A stretch of DNA of 64,000 nucleotides from Priestia megaterium NBRC 15308 = ATCC 14581 (GTDB lineage: Bacteria; Bacillota; Bacilli; Bacillales; Bacillaceae_H), in contig NZ_CP009920.1 of assembly GCF_000832985.1 (NCBI RefSeq), positions 186,001 to 250,000 of the forward strand, written 5' to 3'. The translations under genes were made by a program, and so were the position numbers. Positions 7,966-15,762 of the stretch are shown here, piece after piece. Every line of letters begins with the position of its first letter. The first letter of the stretch is position 1. The notes under the pieces are model-generated. The model was not told the origin of the DNA and searched no databases. It saw only the letters and a list, made by a program, of their open reading frames with translations.

Positions 7966-9295
7966 AAACAAACTCCCCCTTTGTTTGACTATATCGATTG
8001 GCTGGAACGGAGAGATTTAAATTTCCGCGCAGCGTATCGCTTTCATATGAAGTGTCGTAAAGCCCATGCTCCTGTAAGATAGGCACCACTTTTTCCACAA
8101 ATTGATGAAACGTCTCGCTCATAAAAGGACGAAGCACAAATCCATCCGCTGCTTCTTGCTCATGCCATTTTTGCATTTCATCCGCAACGTGTTCAGGTGT
8201 CCCTGAAAACGGCGAACGCGGCAATATTGTTTCAAGCGCCACTTGTCTTAACGTTAACTTGCGAGCAGCCGCCGCTTGTTTAATTTTATTTGTCGTGCTT
8301 TGAAAGGCATTGGCTCCGATATCCCCTAACTCTGGAAACGGTGCGTCTACGTCAAATTGATGAAAGTCGTAGTCATCAAAAAAACGAGATAGATATGTAA
8401 TGGCATGATCAATTGGAATTAAAGCGGCAAGCTCTCTATATCTTCTTTCTACATCTTCCTCGCTATCTCCTATAATTAAATCAATACTTGGAAAAATGAG
8501 AAGCTCTTCGGGATTTCTTCCGTGATTTTTTGCTCTATTTTTCATATCTTGATAGAATGCCCGCGCTTCTTCTAGTGTATGTGCATTTGTATAAATCGCA
8601 TCGGCATTCTCTGCTCCGAATTCTCTTCCTCTTTCTGATGAACCTGCTTGAAACACAACCGGATGTCCCTGCTTTGAACGAGCAATATTTAACGGCCCTT
8701 GAACTTGAAAATGTTTACCTTTAAATCCAAGCGTATGCATTTTCTTTGGATCAAAAAACTGCCCGGTTTCTTTTTGATAGATAAAAGCATCGTCTTCCCA
8801 TGAATCCCACAGTCCTTTTACTGCATCGAGATGCTCTTTTGCAATTTCGTATCGCTCGCTGTGATGAGGAAGATATCCTCTGCTGTGATTGCGCGCTGCC
8901 CCTTCTTGCGGAGAAGTAACTACGTTCCATCCCGCTCTCCCGCCGCTTATATGATCAAGAGACATCAGCTGACGAGCGATTGTAAAAGGCTCACTGAAAC
9001 TTGTTGAAATCGTCCCGACTAGTCCGATGTGACTCGTAGAAGCAGCGAGAGCTGACAGCAGCGTAATTGGCTCAAAACGATTTAAAAAGTGAGGAATAGA
9101 CTTTTCAGATATGGCTAATCCATCTGCAATAAAGACAAAGCTGAACAGTCCTTTTTCCAATATACGCGCTTGTTTCTTATAAAACTCAATATTAATGCTC
9201 GCATCAGGCTCTGCGTCCGGATGTCTCCATCCATCCGTCGTATTTCCAAGGCCTTTAATATTTGCTCCTAGCTTTAGCTTTCTTTTTTCACTCAA
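7943..9295 (-). CDS. NtaA/SnaA/DszA-family flavin-dependent monooxygenase
   Basis: A 450-residue luciferase-like monooxygenase using FMNH2 from a separate reductase. The family segments FSEPFTIARQLMSLDHISGGRAGWNVVTS and FQAGSSERGREFGAENAD are present near residues 100-130 and 215-235. It starts at TTG 9295 behind AGGAGGAAGTATACG. It is cotranscribed and overlaps with the M20 deacylase, an arrangement like B. subtilis YtnJ-YtnL and YxeK-YxeP, which degrade N-acetylated S-substituted cysteine. Its transcript begins with leader B. Related enzymes also attack nitrilotriacetate or sulfones, so the substrate is inferred from context. Confidence 0.8.
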   Translation of the reverse strand: MSEKRKLKLGANIKGLGNTTDGWRHPDAEPDASINIEFYKKQARILEKGLFSFVFIADGLAISEKSIPHFLNRFEPITLLSALAASTSHIGLVGTISTSFSEPFTIARQLMSLDHISGGRAGWNVVTSPQEGAARNHSRGYLPHHSERYEIAKEHLDAVKGLWDSWEDDAFIYQKETGQFFDPKKMHTLGFKGKHFQVQGPLNIARSKQGHPVVFQAGSSERGREFGAENADAIYTNAHTLEEARAFYQDMKNRAKNHGRNPEELLIFPSIDLIIGDSEEDVERRYRELAALIPIDHAITYLSRFFDDYDFHQFDVDAPFPELGDIGANAFQSTTNKIKQAAAARKLTLRQVALETILPRSPFSGTPEHVADEMQKWHEQEAADGFVLRPFMSETFHQFVEKVVPILQEHGLYDTSYESDTLRGNLNLSVPANRYSQTKGEFVYDSQINQ

Positions 9296-9321
9296 CGTAT
9301 ACTTCCTCCTTTTTACGACAA

Positions 9322-9372
9322 ATAAAAAGAGATGCTTTGATTGTTCAAAGCATCTCCAGTCGTCTGGTCGAT
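9322..9372 (-). promoter_or_regulatory. Tandem-hairpin leader, copy B (monooxygenase/deacylase operon)
   Basis: On the minus strand, hairpin CCAG-ACGA-CTGG (9367-9356) is followed by a perfect 11-bp terminator stem (9355-9345 with 9340-9330) and a T-rich tract. The core is AGACGACTGGAG. This leader is longer than the others and has an extra 7-bp hairpin upstream (GCTATTT/AAATAGC, about 9391-9412). Confidence 0.7.
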
Positions 9373-9441
9373 TGTTTTTAAACGGCTATTTATTTAGAGC
9401 AAAATAGCTGTTGACCTCTCATTTATTTAGCTTATTTGAAT

Positions 9442-9468
9442 AGTATACTCACTATTCCTATAAGTCAA
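9442..9468 (-). promoter_or_regulatory. Promoter of the monooxygenase/deacylase operon
   Basis: On the minus strand, TTGACT (9468-9463) precedes TATACT at 15 bases or TACTAT at 17 bases. A TATAGGAATAGT segment fills the spacer and carries the GGAAT core also seen at the promoters of leaders A and C. Confidence 0.5.
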
Positions 9469-9557
9469 GTTTGTTTTTAGTTAAAATAAATGATCTCTTC
9501 TTTCTTTAACTAAACTTAATTACGATTTCATTCTTTTTAAATTTCTTAAAACTCATT

Positions 9558-9586
9558 TTGACTATCGGAATAACCGGTGATATAAC
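9558..9586 (+). promoter_or_regulatory. Promoter of the sfnG-like operon
   Basis: TTGACT at 9558-9563 and TATAAC at 9581-9586 have 17 bases between them. A TCGGAATAACC segment lies in the spacer. Confidence 0.55.
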
Positions 9587-9610
9587 TATATGTACATTCA
9601 GCATCCATAC

Positions 9611-9675
9611 TGCCTGTCAGGCTACTGAAGGCTCTTATCTTCTCTTCAACTTGAAGCGAGATAAGAGCCTTTGGC
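9611..9675 (+). promoter_or_regulatory. Tandem-hairpin leader, copy C (sfnG-like operon)
   Basis: Hairpin TCAG-GCTA-CTGA (9617-9628) abuts a 13-bp stem (9628-9640 with 9659-9671). The core is AGGCTACTGAAG. Both pairs that differ from copy A (T-A instead of C-G) are compensated, which supports a real RNA helix. The T tract after the stem is short (TTTGG), so this copy may terminate less well. Confidence 0.65.
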
Positions 9676-9741
9676 ATTTAAGGAGTTGAATGTTTAACCC
9701 AGCTCATTTATTTTCACTATTTAACTAAGGAGGCGTTACAT

Positions 9742-10815
9742 ATGAGTTTGCAATTTGCTTATTGGGCTCCGAACGTAAGCGGAGGTCTTGTCATTTCCAA
9801 CATTCCTCAAAAAACAGAGTGGTCATTTGAAGCGAACAGCCGGTATGCGCGAATTGCCGAGCAGGTGGGCTTTGATTATGTTCTCTTGCAAACTAGGTTT
9901 TTTGCAAGCTACGGAGCTGAAAATCAACTAGAAGCTGCGACTCTCGCTTCTGCTTTGGCCGCCACTACTAAAAAAATCAACATTATTACAGCAGTTCTTC
10001 CGGGGCTATGGCATCCCGGCGTATTTGCTAAAATTATTTCGACTATTGATCATATCAGCAGCGGACGCGTCTCAGTGAACGTTGTAAGCGGCTGGTTTAA
10101 AGGCGAATTTAACGGCTACGGCGAACCATGGCTAGATCATGATGAGCGCTACCGCCGTTCTGAAGAATTTATTAACGTGCTTCGAGAGCTATGGAAAAAC
10201 GAAACGACTACGTTCAAAGGAGACTTTTACCGATTAAATGACGCACCGTTAAAACCAAAGCCTCTTCAGCCGCCAAAAGTATTTCAAGGAGGAAACTCTA
10301 AAGCAGCCCGTGAAATGGCAGGCCGAGTATCAGACGTTTATTTCATGAACGGCAACTCGATTGAAAACTTAAAAAACCAAATTGAAGATGTAAAAGCAAA
10401 CGCAAACGGCCGTGATATTCAATTCGGTGTGAACGGGTTTGTCATTGTCCGTGAAACAGAAGAAAAAGCAAAACAAGTGCTAAAAGAAATTGTGCTACAA
10501 GCGGATAAAGAGGCCGTTGAAGGGTTTGAAAGTCAAGTGCAATTTGCGGGAAAAGCTTCTCCTCAAGGTGAAGGCATGTGGGCAAACTCTTCATTTGAAA
10601 ACTTAGTTCAGTACAATGATGGCTTTCGAACTGGCCTTATCGGAACGCCCGAACAAGTCGCCAATCAAATTATCGAACTGAAAAAAATCGGCGTGGATAT
10701 TATTTTGACAGGCTTTTTACATTATGAAGAAGAAATCAAAACGTTTGGCGAAACCATCATTCCGCTCGTAAGACAAAAAGAACAGGAGCTAAAAGAAAAA
10801 GCGGGCGCATTATAA
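9742..10815 (+). CDS. sfnG: SfnG-like FMNH2-dependent dimethyl sulfone monooxygenase
   Basis: A 357-residue luciferase-like monooxygenase. The opening FAYWAPNVSGGLVIS, the block VNVVSGWFKGEFNGYGEPWLDHDERYRRSEEF around residues 110-140 and the LKPKPLQPPKVFQGGNS segment match what I know of SfnG, which cleaves dimethyl sulfone to methanesulfinate. It starts at ATG 9742 behind AAGGAGG, downstream of leader C. It is followed after 42 bases by an acyl-CoA-dehydrogenase-like gene, the usual partner class (SfnB/DszC type) in sulfur scavenging. Other sulfone or sulfonate substrates are possible. Confidence 0.8.
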   Translation: MSLQFAYWAPNVSGGLVISNIPQKTEWSFEANSRYARIAEQVGFDYVLLQTRFFASYGAENQLEAATLASALAATTKKINIITAVLPGLWHPGVFAKIISTIDHISSGRVSVNVVSGWFKGEFNGYGEPWLDHDERYRRSEEFINVLRELWKNETTTFKGDFYRLNDAPLKPKPLQPPKVFQGGNSKAAREMAGRVSDVYFMNGNSIENLKNQIEDVKANANGRDIQFGVNGFVIVRETEEKAKQVLKEIVLQADKEAVEGFESQVQFAGKASPQGEGMWANSSFENLVQYNDGFRTGLIGTPEQVANQIIELKKIGVDIILTGFLHYEEEIKTFGETIIPLVRQKEQELKEKAGAL

Positions 10816-10857
10816 ATAGTTTATCGTAACAAACATTAAAATTTTTGGAGGTATGTT

Positions 10858-12078
10858 ATGTCAGTCGAAGTTTCTGCACGTCCTTTATACAATCAATCAA
10901 CGCGCGCTTATTACGCGTCCATCCGCGAGAAAATCACTTCTCTTGTAGATGAAGTGATCCGGCCTAATGCAGCCCTTACAGATGAAGAAGGCGTTTTTCC
11001 ACGAAAAAATTTAGAAGCGCTTATTAAAGCCGGCTGGGGAAACATTCTTGTACCAAAGGCATACAGCGGCTTAGAACTTGATCACGTGGCTTTTGCGATT
11101 GTAGCTGAAGAAATTGCAAAAGCTTGTGCTTCCACTGCTTTGGTTTACGTGATGCATGTCGGAGCAATTCAAACTATTACGCTGTACGGAAACGACGATC
11201 AAAAGAAACGCTGGTTGCAACCAATTGACCAAGGACTGATTGGTACGTACTCTACAAGTGAAAAAGCCTCAGGAGGACACTGGTGGTACAACTTCAGTCA
11301 AGCGCAGCGAAATGGCGAAGATTATGTAGTTAATGCTGACAAATCCTTTACTACGAGCGCCGGGCAAGCTGATTTTTATATCGTCCAAACACGCAGTCCT
11401 GAAGCACAAGAAGCAACGGATATTAGCTTTTTTATTGTAGATGGAAAATCAGACGGCATCACCGCAAGTCCATGGGAAGCGCTGGGCGTTCGCGGCAATC
11501 ACAGCGGTCCGATTTCTTATAAAAATGTACACGTGCCAAAAGAAGATCTTCTAGGCAGTGAAGAAACAGGGAAAGAAATCGTCTTAAACGGCGTTTCCCC
11601 TATTTATTTAATTGGCCTTGGTTCTGCTTGGCTTGGCGTAGCGGAACATGCGCTAGAGCTTGCGGTTAACCATGCAACGCGAACGATTCACCGCGATTTT
11701 AATAACCAGCTTAGCGACTATCAAGTCATTCGCCAGCAGATTGCCGAAGCAAAAGTCCTCATTGAAAGCACCAAACCATGGCAAATTGACTTGGCAGAAC
11801 AGCTTGATATTTTACAAGCTGAACAAAAAGCACAGGGTGTTCTTACCCTTCCGCTGACTGAATTTAAAGTTCATGCTTCAGAAGTAGCCAACAAAGCAAC
11901 GCGAATTGCATTGGATGTAAGCGGCGGATACGGCTATAAAAAAGGCCCTATTGAACGCTTGTTTCGAGATGCCAGAGCGGGCATTGCTATGGGTCCTTCT
12001 AATAATATTGCCAGAGAATGGATCGGAAAGAATCTTGTAGGACTTCCGCTTGAACTTTGGATTAAAGGAGGAGAGTAA
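10858..12078 (+). CDS. Acyl-CoA-dehydrogenase-family flavin oxidoreductase (SfnB/DszC-like)
   Basis: A 406-residue protein of the acyl-CoA dehydrogenase fold. The helical N-terminal domain, a middle beta domain (STSEKASGGHWWYN and ADKSFTTSAGQADFY near residues 135-170) and the C-terminal helical bundle ending with GGYGYKKGPIERLFRDARAG are all present. Members next to flavin monooxygenases usually serve sulfur acquisition rather than beta-oxidation. It follows SfnG closely with a GGAGG site and shares its leader. I infer flavin-dependent oxidation of an organosulfur intermediate; true acyl-CoA dehydrogenation is the alternative. Confidence 0.75.
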   Translation: MSVEVSARPLYNQSTRAYYASIREKITSLVDEVIRPNAALTDEEGVFPRKNLEALIKAGWGNILVPKAYSGLELDHVAFAIVAEEIAKACASTALVYVMHVGAIQTITLYGNDDQKKRWLQPIDQGLIGTYSTSEKASGGHWWYNFSQAQRNGEDYVVNADKSFTTSAGQADFYIVQTRSPEAQEATDISFFIVDGKSDGITASPWEALGVRGNHSGPISYKNVHVPKEDLLGSEETGKEIVLNGVSPIYLIGLGSAWLGVAEHALELAVNHATRTIHRDFNNQLSDYQVIRQQIAEAKVLIESTKPWQIDLAEQLDILQAEQKAQGVLTLPLTEFKVHASEVANKATRIALDVSGGYGYKKGPIERLFRDARAGIAMGPSNNIAREWIGKNLVGLPLELWIKGGE

Positions 12079-12091
12079 AGTTTAATATCGT

Positions 12092-12128
12092 AAAAAAAGA
12101 GAATCCTCTATAGAGATTCTCTTTTTAA
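12092..12128. terminator. Bidirectional terminator
   Basis: AAAAGAGAATCTC-type inverted repeat with A and T flanks. It ends the sfnG operon and the convergent dehydrogenase gene. Confidence 0.8.
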
Positions 12129-13040
12129 ATTTTTTAACGTAACAACTACACTCCCTATTTTATGTCCGGTTTCTACATACTCATGAGCTTCTGGAATTTG
12201 TTCTAAAAAGTAGCATCTATCAATCACTGATTTTATCCTCCCTTCTTCCATCAGCTTTTTAAGAAGTAATAAATCTTCCGTCTGCACTTTGGCAATTCCT
12301 TGCCCTTCGACTGAAACAAAGCGTCCATTTAAGGCTAACGCTCCCTTGCACTGATTTTTTGTGATTTTTCCAATAGCATCAAAAATAAGATTATATCTTT
12401 CTTCTTTTTTATTAAAATCTTCGTTTTGGTAGTCGATGACGTAATCTGCTCCTAAAGATTTTACTAGTTCACTATTTTTAGCACTGCACACGCCTGTCAC
12501 TTCAGCTCCGTAATAGCTCGCAAGCTGTACAGCGGCAGTTCCTACAGCACCTGAAGCACCGTAGATAAGCACTTTTTGCCCGGCTTGAATGTTTCCTTTT
12601 CTAAAAAAATGCAGCGCCGTCGTGCCTCCGAAAGAAATAGAGGCGGCTTCTTCATGGGTTACATTCTCTGGCTTTACGGCTATCGTCCCCTTTTCTGGTA
12701 AGCAGATATATTCCGCATATCCTCCGAACTTCATGCCTGTCATCGCAAAAAGCTGGTCGCCTTTTTTGAAACGCGTTACGTTCTTTCCGACGTCCTCTAC
12801 TTCTCCGGCCAGCTCTACGCCTAGTATTGATTTTCTAGGCTTCCGTAATCCTAAAACTATTCGCATTGGAAGCCATAACAGCAGTGGACTGTTAAAGCTC
12901 CTCACTCTGCAGTCGCCCGATGTGACCGTGGTGGCATGAATTTTTATCAGTATTTCATTCTCTTTTGGAATAGGCTTTTCCACTTCTTCAAGCTGAAGAA
13001 CATCTGGTTTACCATACTTTGTACATACCATTGCTTTCAT
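12108..13040 (-). CDS. NAD(P)-dependent medium-chain alcohol dehydrogenase/quinone oxidoreductase-like
   Basis: A zinc-free MDR-family enzyme of about 310 residues. The N-terminal GroES-like fold holds VTSGDCRVR and ILGVELAGEVEDVG, and the Rossmann domain holds IYGASGAVGTAAVQLASYYGAEVTG. The zinc-ligand cysteine loop of classical alcohol dehydrogenases is missing, as in quinone oxidoreductases. I set the start at 13040 because AAGGAGAGCTGTT precedes that ATG; ten more in-frame codons exist upstream. Likely an NADPH-dependent reductase of quinones or enals, substrate unknown. Monocistronic. Confidence 0.8.
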   Translation of the reverse strand: MKAMVCTKYGKPDVLQLEEVEKPIPKENEILIKIHATTVTSGDCRVRSFNSPLLLWLPMRIVLGLRKPRKSILGVELAGEVEDVGKNVTRFKKGDQLFAMTGMKFGGYAEYICLPEKGTIAVKPENVTHEEAASISFGGTTALHFFRKGNIQAGQKVLIYGASGAVGTAAVQLASYYGAEVTGVCSAKNSELVKSLGADYVIDYQNEDFNKKEERYNLIFDAIGKITKNQCKGALALNGRFVSVEGQGIAKVQTEDLLLLKKLMEEGRIKSVIDRCYFLEQIPEAHEYVETGHKIGSVVVTLKNLKRESL

Positions 13041-13204
13041 AACAGCTCTCCTTTTTTCACTAGAGTTCAATATATGTTTATAAACTATGCTCGTCGAAAG
13101 CTATTCTTTCACATTTTATAAAGAACGCTGGTGAATCTACTATCACATATGGTAAATAAAAGGATATTGCTATAAAATAAGTATAAAAACAGAAAGCGTG
13201 GTAC

Positions 13205-13903
13205 GTGTTATTGTTTAAACTTCTTTTAATTGAAGACGATGTAACGCTGTTTAACGAACTGAAAGAACGGTTGGAGCAATGGTCTTATGATGTTTACGGC
13301 ATCCGTGATTTCAGTAACGTTATGCAGGAGTTTAGCGAGGTAAAACCTGATTTAGTTATTATGGATATTCAGCTGCCGAAATATGACGGATTTCACTGGT
13401 GCAGAATGATTCGTTCTCATTCAAAAATCCCTATTATTTTTCTATCTTCACGTGATCATCCTTCTGATATGGTAATGTCTATGCAGTTTGGAGCAGACGA
13501 CTTTGTGCAAAAGCCGTTTCATTTTGATGTGCTTGTAGCAAAAATACAGGCCCTTCTCCGCCGCGTGTATAATTACAGCGTTGAACAAGTAAACCTTCTT
13601 TCATGGCAAGGAGCTACGATTGATTATGAAAAAAACAAAATATCAACCGAATCTACAGCTATTGATTTAACCAAAAATGAAATCTTTATTTTAAAATGCC
13701 TAATACAAAAAAAGAATACGATTGTAAGTCGAGATGAACTGATTAATAGTTTGTGGGAAGATAAACGGTTTATCAGTGATAATACGCTGACGGTAAACGT
13801 CAATCGCCTGCGAAAAAAATTAGATGAAATTGGACTGGGAACTTTTATTGAAACAAAAGTCGGCCAAGGCTACGTAGCGATTGAAGAGGAACGCTATGAT
13901 TAA
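13205..13903 (+). CDS. bceR: BceR-like response regulator
   Basis: An OmpR-family regulator of 232 residues: receiver domain with Asp54 in VIMDIQLPKYDG, and a C-terminal winged helix. LSSRDHPSDMVMSMQFGADD and IETKVGQGY closely resemble B. subtilis BceR. It activates the adjacent ABC transporter gene when antimicrobial peptides are sensed. I kept GTG 13205, eight bases after AGAAAG; TTG 13211 would give the MFKLLLIEDD start seen in B. subtilis. The gene overlaps bceS. Confidence 0.9.
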   Translation: MLLFKLLLIEDDVTLFNELKERLEQWSYDVYGIRDFSNVMQEFSEVKPDLVIMDIQLPKYDGFHWCRMIRSHSKIPIIFLSSRDHPSDMVMSMQFGADDFVQKPFHFDVLVAKIQALLRRVYNYSVEQVNLLSWQGATIDYEKNKISTESTAIDLTKNEIFILKCLIQKKNTIVSRDELINSLWEDKRFISDNTLTVNVNRLRKKLDEIGLGTFIETKVGQGYVAIEEERYD

Positions 13904-14900
13904 ACTCTTTATTCGCGAGCGTCTAAGCTGGATTCTTTTCTTTTTTATGATGCATCTTTTTATGCTTTTTATCGCTTATATTGATAGCTCCATTCCTGTG
14001 TCTTCGATTCTTTATATCGTGTTTATATCATCAATTGTCTTTCTTATTTTTTGCGTCTTCCGCTATCATAAAGAAACGAAATTTTATCAAGGGTTAAAAG
14101 ATGAAGAGGATTTCTTTGATTCTTCTACTCTTTCTCATCCGCTGCGCCCCTTTGAAAAGATTGTTCAGCGAAATCTGATGCAACAATTAGAACAAGCGAA
14201 AAAAGATGGCGTGCAGACTCAGCTGTACGTGACGCAGGAAAAAGATGAACTGTTAGCTTGGATTCACGAAATTAAAACGCCGTTAACTGCGATGCATTTA
14301 ATAATTGAACGCTTAGAAAATCGAGAAGTTAAAGCAAACTTGACGTTCGAGTGGCTACGTATTCATTTTTTACTTGATCAACAGCTGCATCAAAAGCGCA
14401 TTTTCTTTATCCAAAATGATATGTATATTGAACATCTGGATTTAGAGTCCCTTATTTTCACTGAAATCAAAACGCTGCAAGCTTGGTGCATGCAAAAAAA
14501 TATTGGGTTTGATGTGGACCTACAGGCAGAACGTGTACTGTGTGATGCAAAGTGGCTTTCGTTTATTATGAGACAGCTGTTAACAAACGCAGTTAAGTAC
14601 AGTGAAGAATCTGATGTGATGATTAGAAGCTACGAGCACCGCGGTCAAGTATACATCGAGGTAAAAGATAACGGACGGGGCATTTCTCCTCAAGATATGC
14701 CGCGCATTTTTGAGAAAGGTTTCACCTCAACTACGCAGCATGAAGACGGCCGCGCTACAGGCATGGGTCTGTATCTCGCTCAAAAAGCGGCGCACGCTCT
14801 TTCGATTCATATTGGCGTGCAGTCTGCTCTTAATGAAGGCACAACTTTTACACTTGCCTTTCCTAAATCAAATGATTTTGTGGATATGAAAAGCATGTGA
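13896..14900 (+). CDS. bceS: BceS-like sensor histidine kinase (intramembrane-sensing)
   Basis: A 334-residue kinase with two N-terminal membrane helices (about residues 12-30 and 36-54), almost no external loop, phospho-acceptor His124 in AWIHEIKTPL, and an ATPase domain with DNGRGI and GMGLYLA boxes. This is the BceS type that senses through its ABC transporter. ATG 13896 follows GAAGAGGAA and overlaps the end of bceR by 8 bases. Its stop codon lies inside the BceR operator. Confidence 0.9.
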   Translation: MIKLFIRERLSWILFFFMMHLFMLFIAYIDSSIPVSSILYIVFISSIVFLIFCVFRYHKETKFYQGLKDEEDFFDSSTLSHPLRPFEKIVQRNLMQQLEQAKKDGVQTQLYVTQEKDELLAWIHEIKTPLTAMHLIIERLENREVKANLTFEWLRIHFLLDQQLHQKRIFFIQNDMYIEHLDLESLIFTEIKTLQAWCMQKNIGFDVDLQAERVLCDAKWLSFIMRQLLTNAVKYSEESDVMIRSYEHRGQVYIEVKDNGRGISPQDMPRIFEKGFTSTTQHEDGRATGMGLYLAQKAAHALSIHIGVQSALNEGTTFTLAFPKSNDFVDMKSM

Positions 14901-14917
14901 CAAAAATGTCACATGCT
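14892..14917. promoter_or_regulatory. BceR-type operator upstream of bceA
   Basis: A perfect 11-bp inverted repeat (14892-14902 and 14907-14917) contains TGACA-AAAA-TGTCA. This fits the known BceR-family site TNACA-N4-TGTNA exactly. A TATAAT box at 14965-14970 lacks a recognisable -35 box, as expected for an activator-dependent promoter. The repeat could also act as a hairpin at the end of bceS mRNA. Confidence 0.8.
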
Positions 14918-15000
14918 TTCGTTATTTGTTCGGTGAATCAAAGGAAAACGAAAGTCCCTTTTTTTATAATAAACGTATCAGATCAAAGGAGTGAGTACAT

Positions 15001-15762
15001 ATGAACATATTAGAAGCAACTAATATTCATAAAAGCTACGGAAATAAATTTAATAGACAAGAAGTATTAAAAGGCGTAGACATTACGATTATGAAAGGAG
15101 AATTTGTAGGAATTATGGGCGCTTCAGGCTCAGGCAAGACGACTCTTCTGAACGTGCTTTCCTCCATTGATAAAATCAACGGCGGAACCATCAAAATCGA
15201 AGGAAATGAAATTAGCAGAATGAAAGAAAAGCAGTTAGCAAACTTCCGAAAAACACATTTAGGCTTTATTTTTCAAGACTATAACTTGCTCGATACGCTG
15301 ACAGTGAAAGAAAATATCCTCTTGCCTCTTTCTGTTGCAAAAACTCCTTCAGCAGTAGCTCACAAAAAATTTGATGCGCTGGCCAAACAGCTCGGCATCT
15401 ATGAGCTGAAAGACAAATATCCAAGTGAAATTTCCGGGGGACAAAAACAGCGTACTTCCGCTGCAAGAGCCTTTATTCATGAGCCAAGCATGATTTTTGC
15501 TGATGAACCCACAGGTGCTCTTGATTCAAAAGCAGCCAGCGATTTGTTAAACAAACTGACCGATCTTAATGACAAAAGAAGTGCAAGTATTGTGATGGTA
15601 ACGCATGACCCAGTGGCAGCCAGCTATTGCAGCAAAGTCATTTTTATAAAAGACGGACAAATTTATACGCAGCTGTACAAAGGGGATCAAACGCAAAAAG
15701 CCTTTTTTGACGATATTATGAAAACTCAAGGCGTGCTAGGCGGAGTTCAACATGAACATTAA
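15001..15762 (+). CDS. bceA: BceA-like ABC transporter ATPase
   Basis: A 253-residue ATPase of the MacB/LolD/BceA family. The Walker A motif GASGSGKTT is near residue 40, the Q-loop FQDYNLLDT near 95, the signature SGGQKQR near 145 and Walker [13 protein letters not shown] near 165. It powers removal of bacitracin-type or lantibiotic peptides from their lipid targets. It is preceded by GGAGTGAGTAC and by the BceR operator, and overlaps bceB by 11 bases. Confidence 0.9.
   Translation: MNILEATNIHKSYGNKFNRQEVLKGVDITIMKGEFVGIMGASGSGKTTLLNVLSSIDKINGGTIKIEGNEISRMKEKQLANFRKTHLGFIFQDYNLLDTLTVKENILLPLSVAKTPSAVAHKKFDALAKQLGIYELKDKYPSEISGGQKQRTSAARAFIHEPSMIFADEPTGALDSKAASDLLNKLTDLNDKRSASIVMVTHDPVAASYCSKVIFIKDGQIYTQLYKGDQTQKAFFDDIMKTQGVLGGVQHEH

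Noticed and set aside
9588-9640. Cys-containing leader peptides in leaders B and C as a ribosome-mediated attenuator
   Set aside because: Short frames with one Cys codon exist in these two leaders, but neither has a ribosome binding site. Leader A has no such frame, so the model cannot explain all four copies.
12092-12128. Possible fifth copy of the tandem-hairpin leader near the sfnG operon end
   Set aside because: Only an ordinary bidirectional terminator is present; the AGRCNACTGRAG core is absent.
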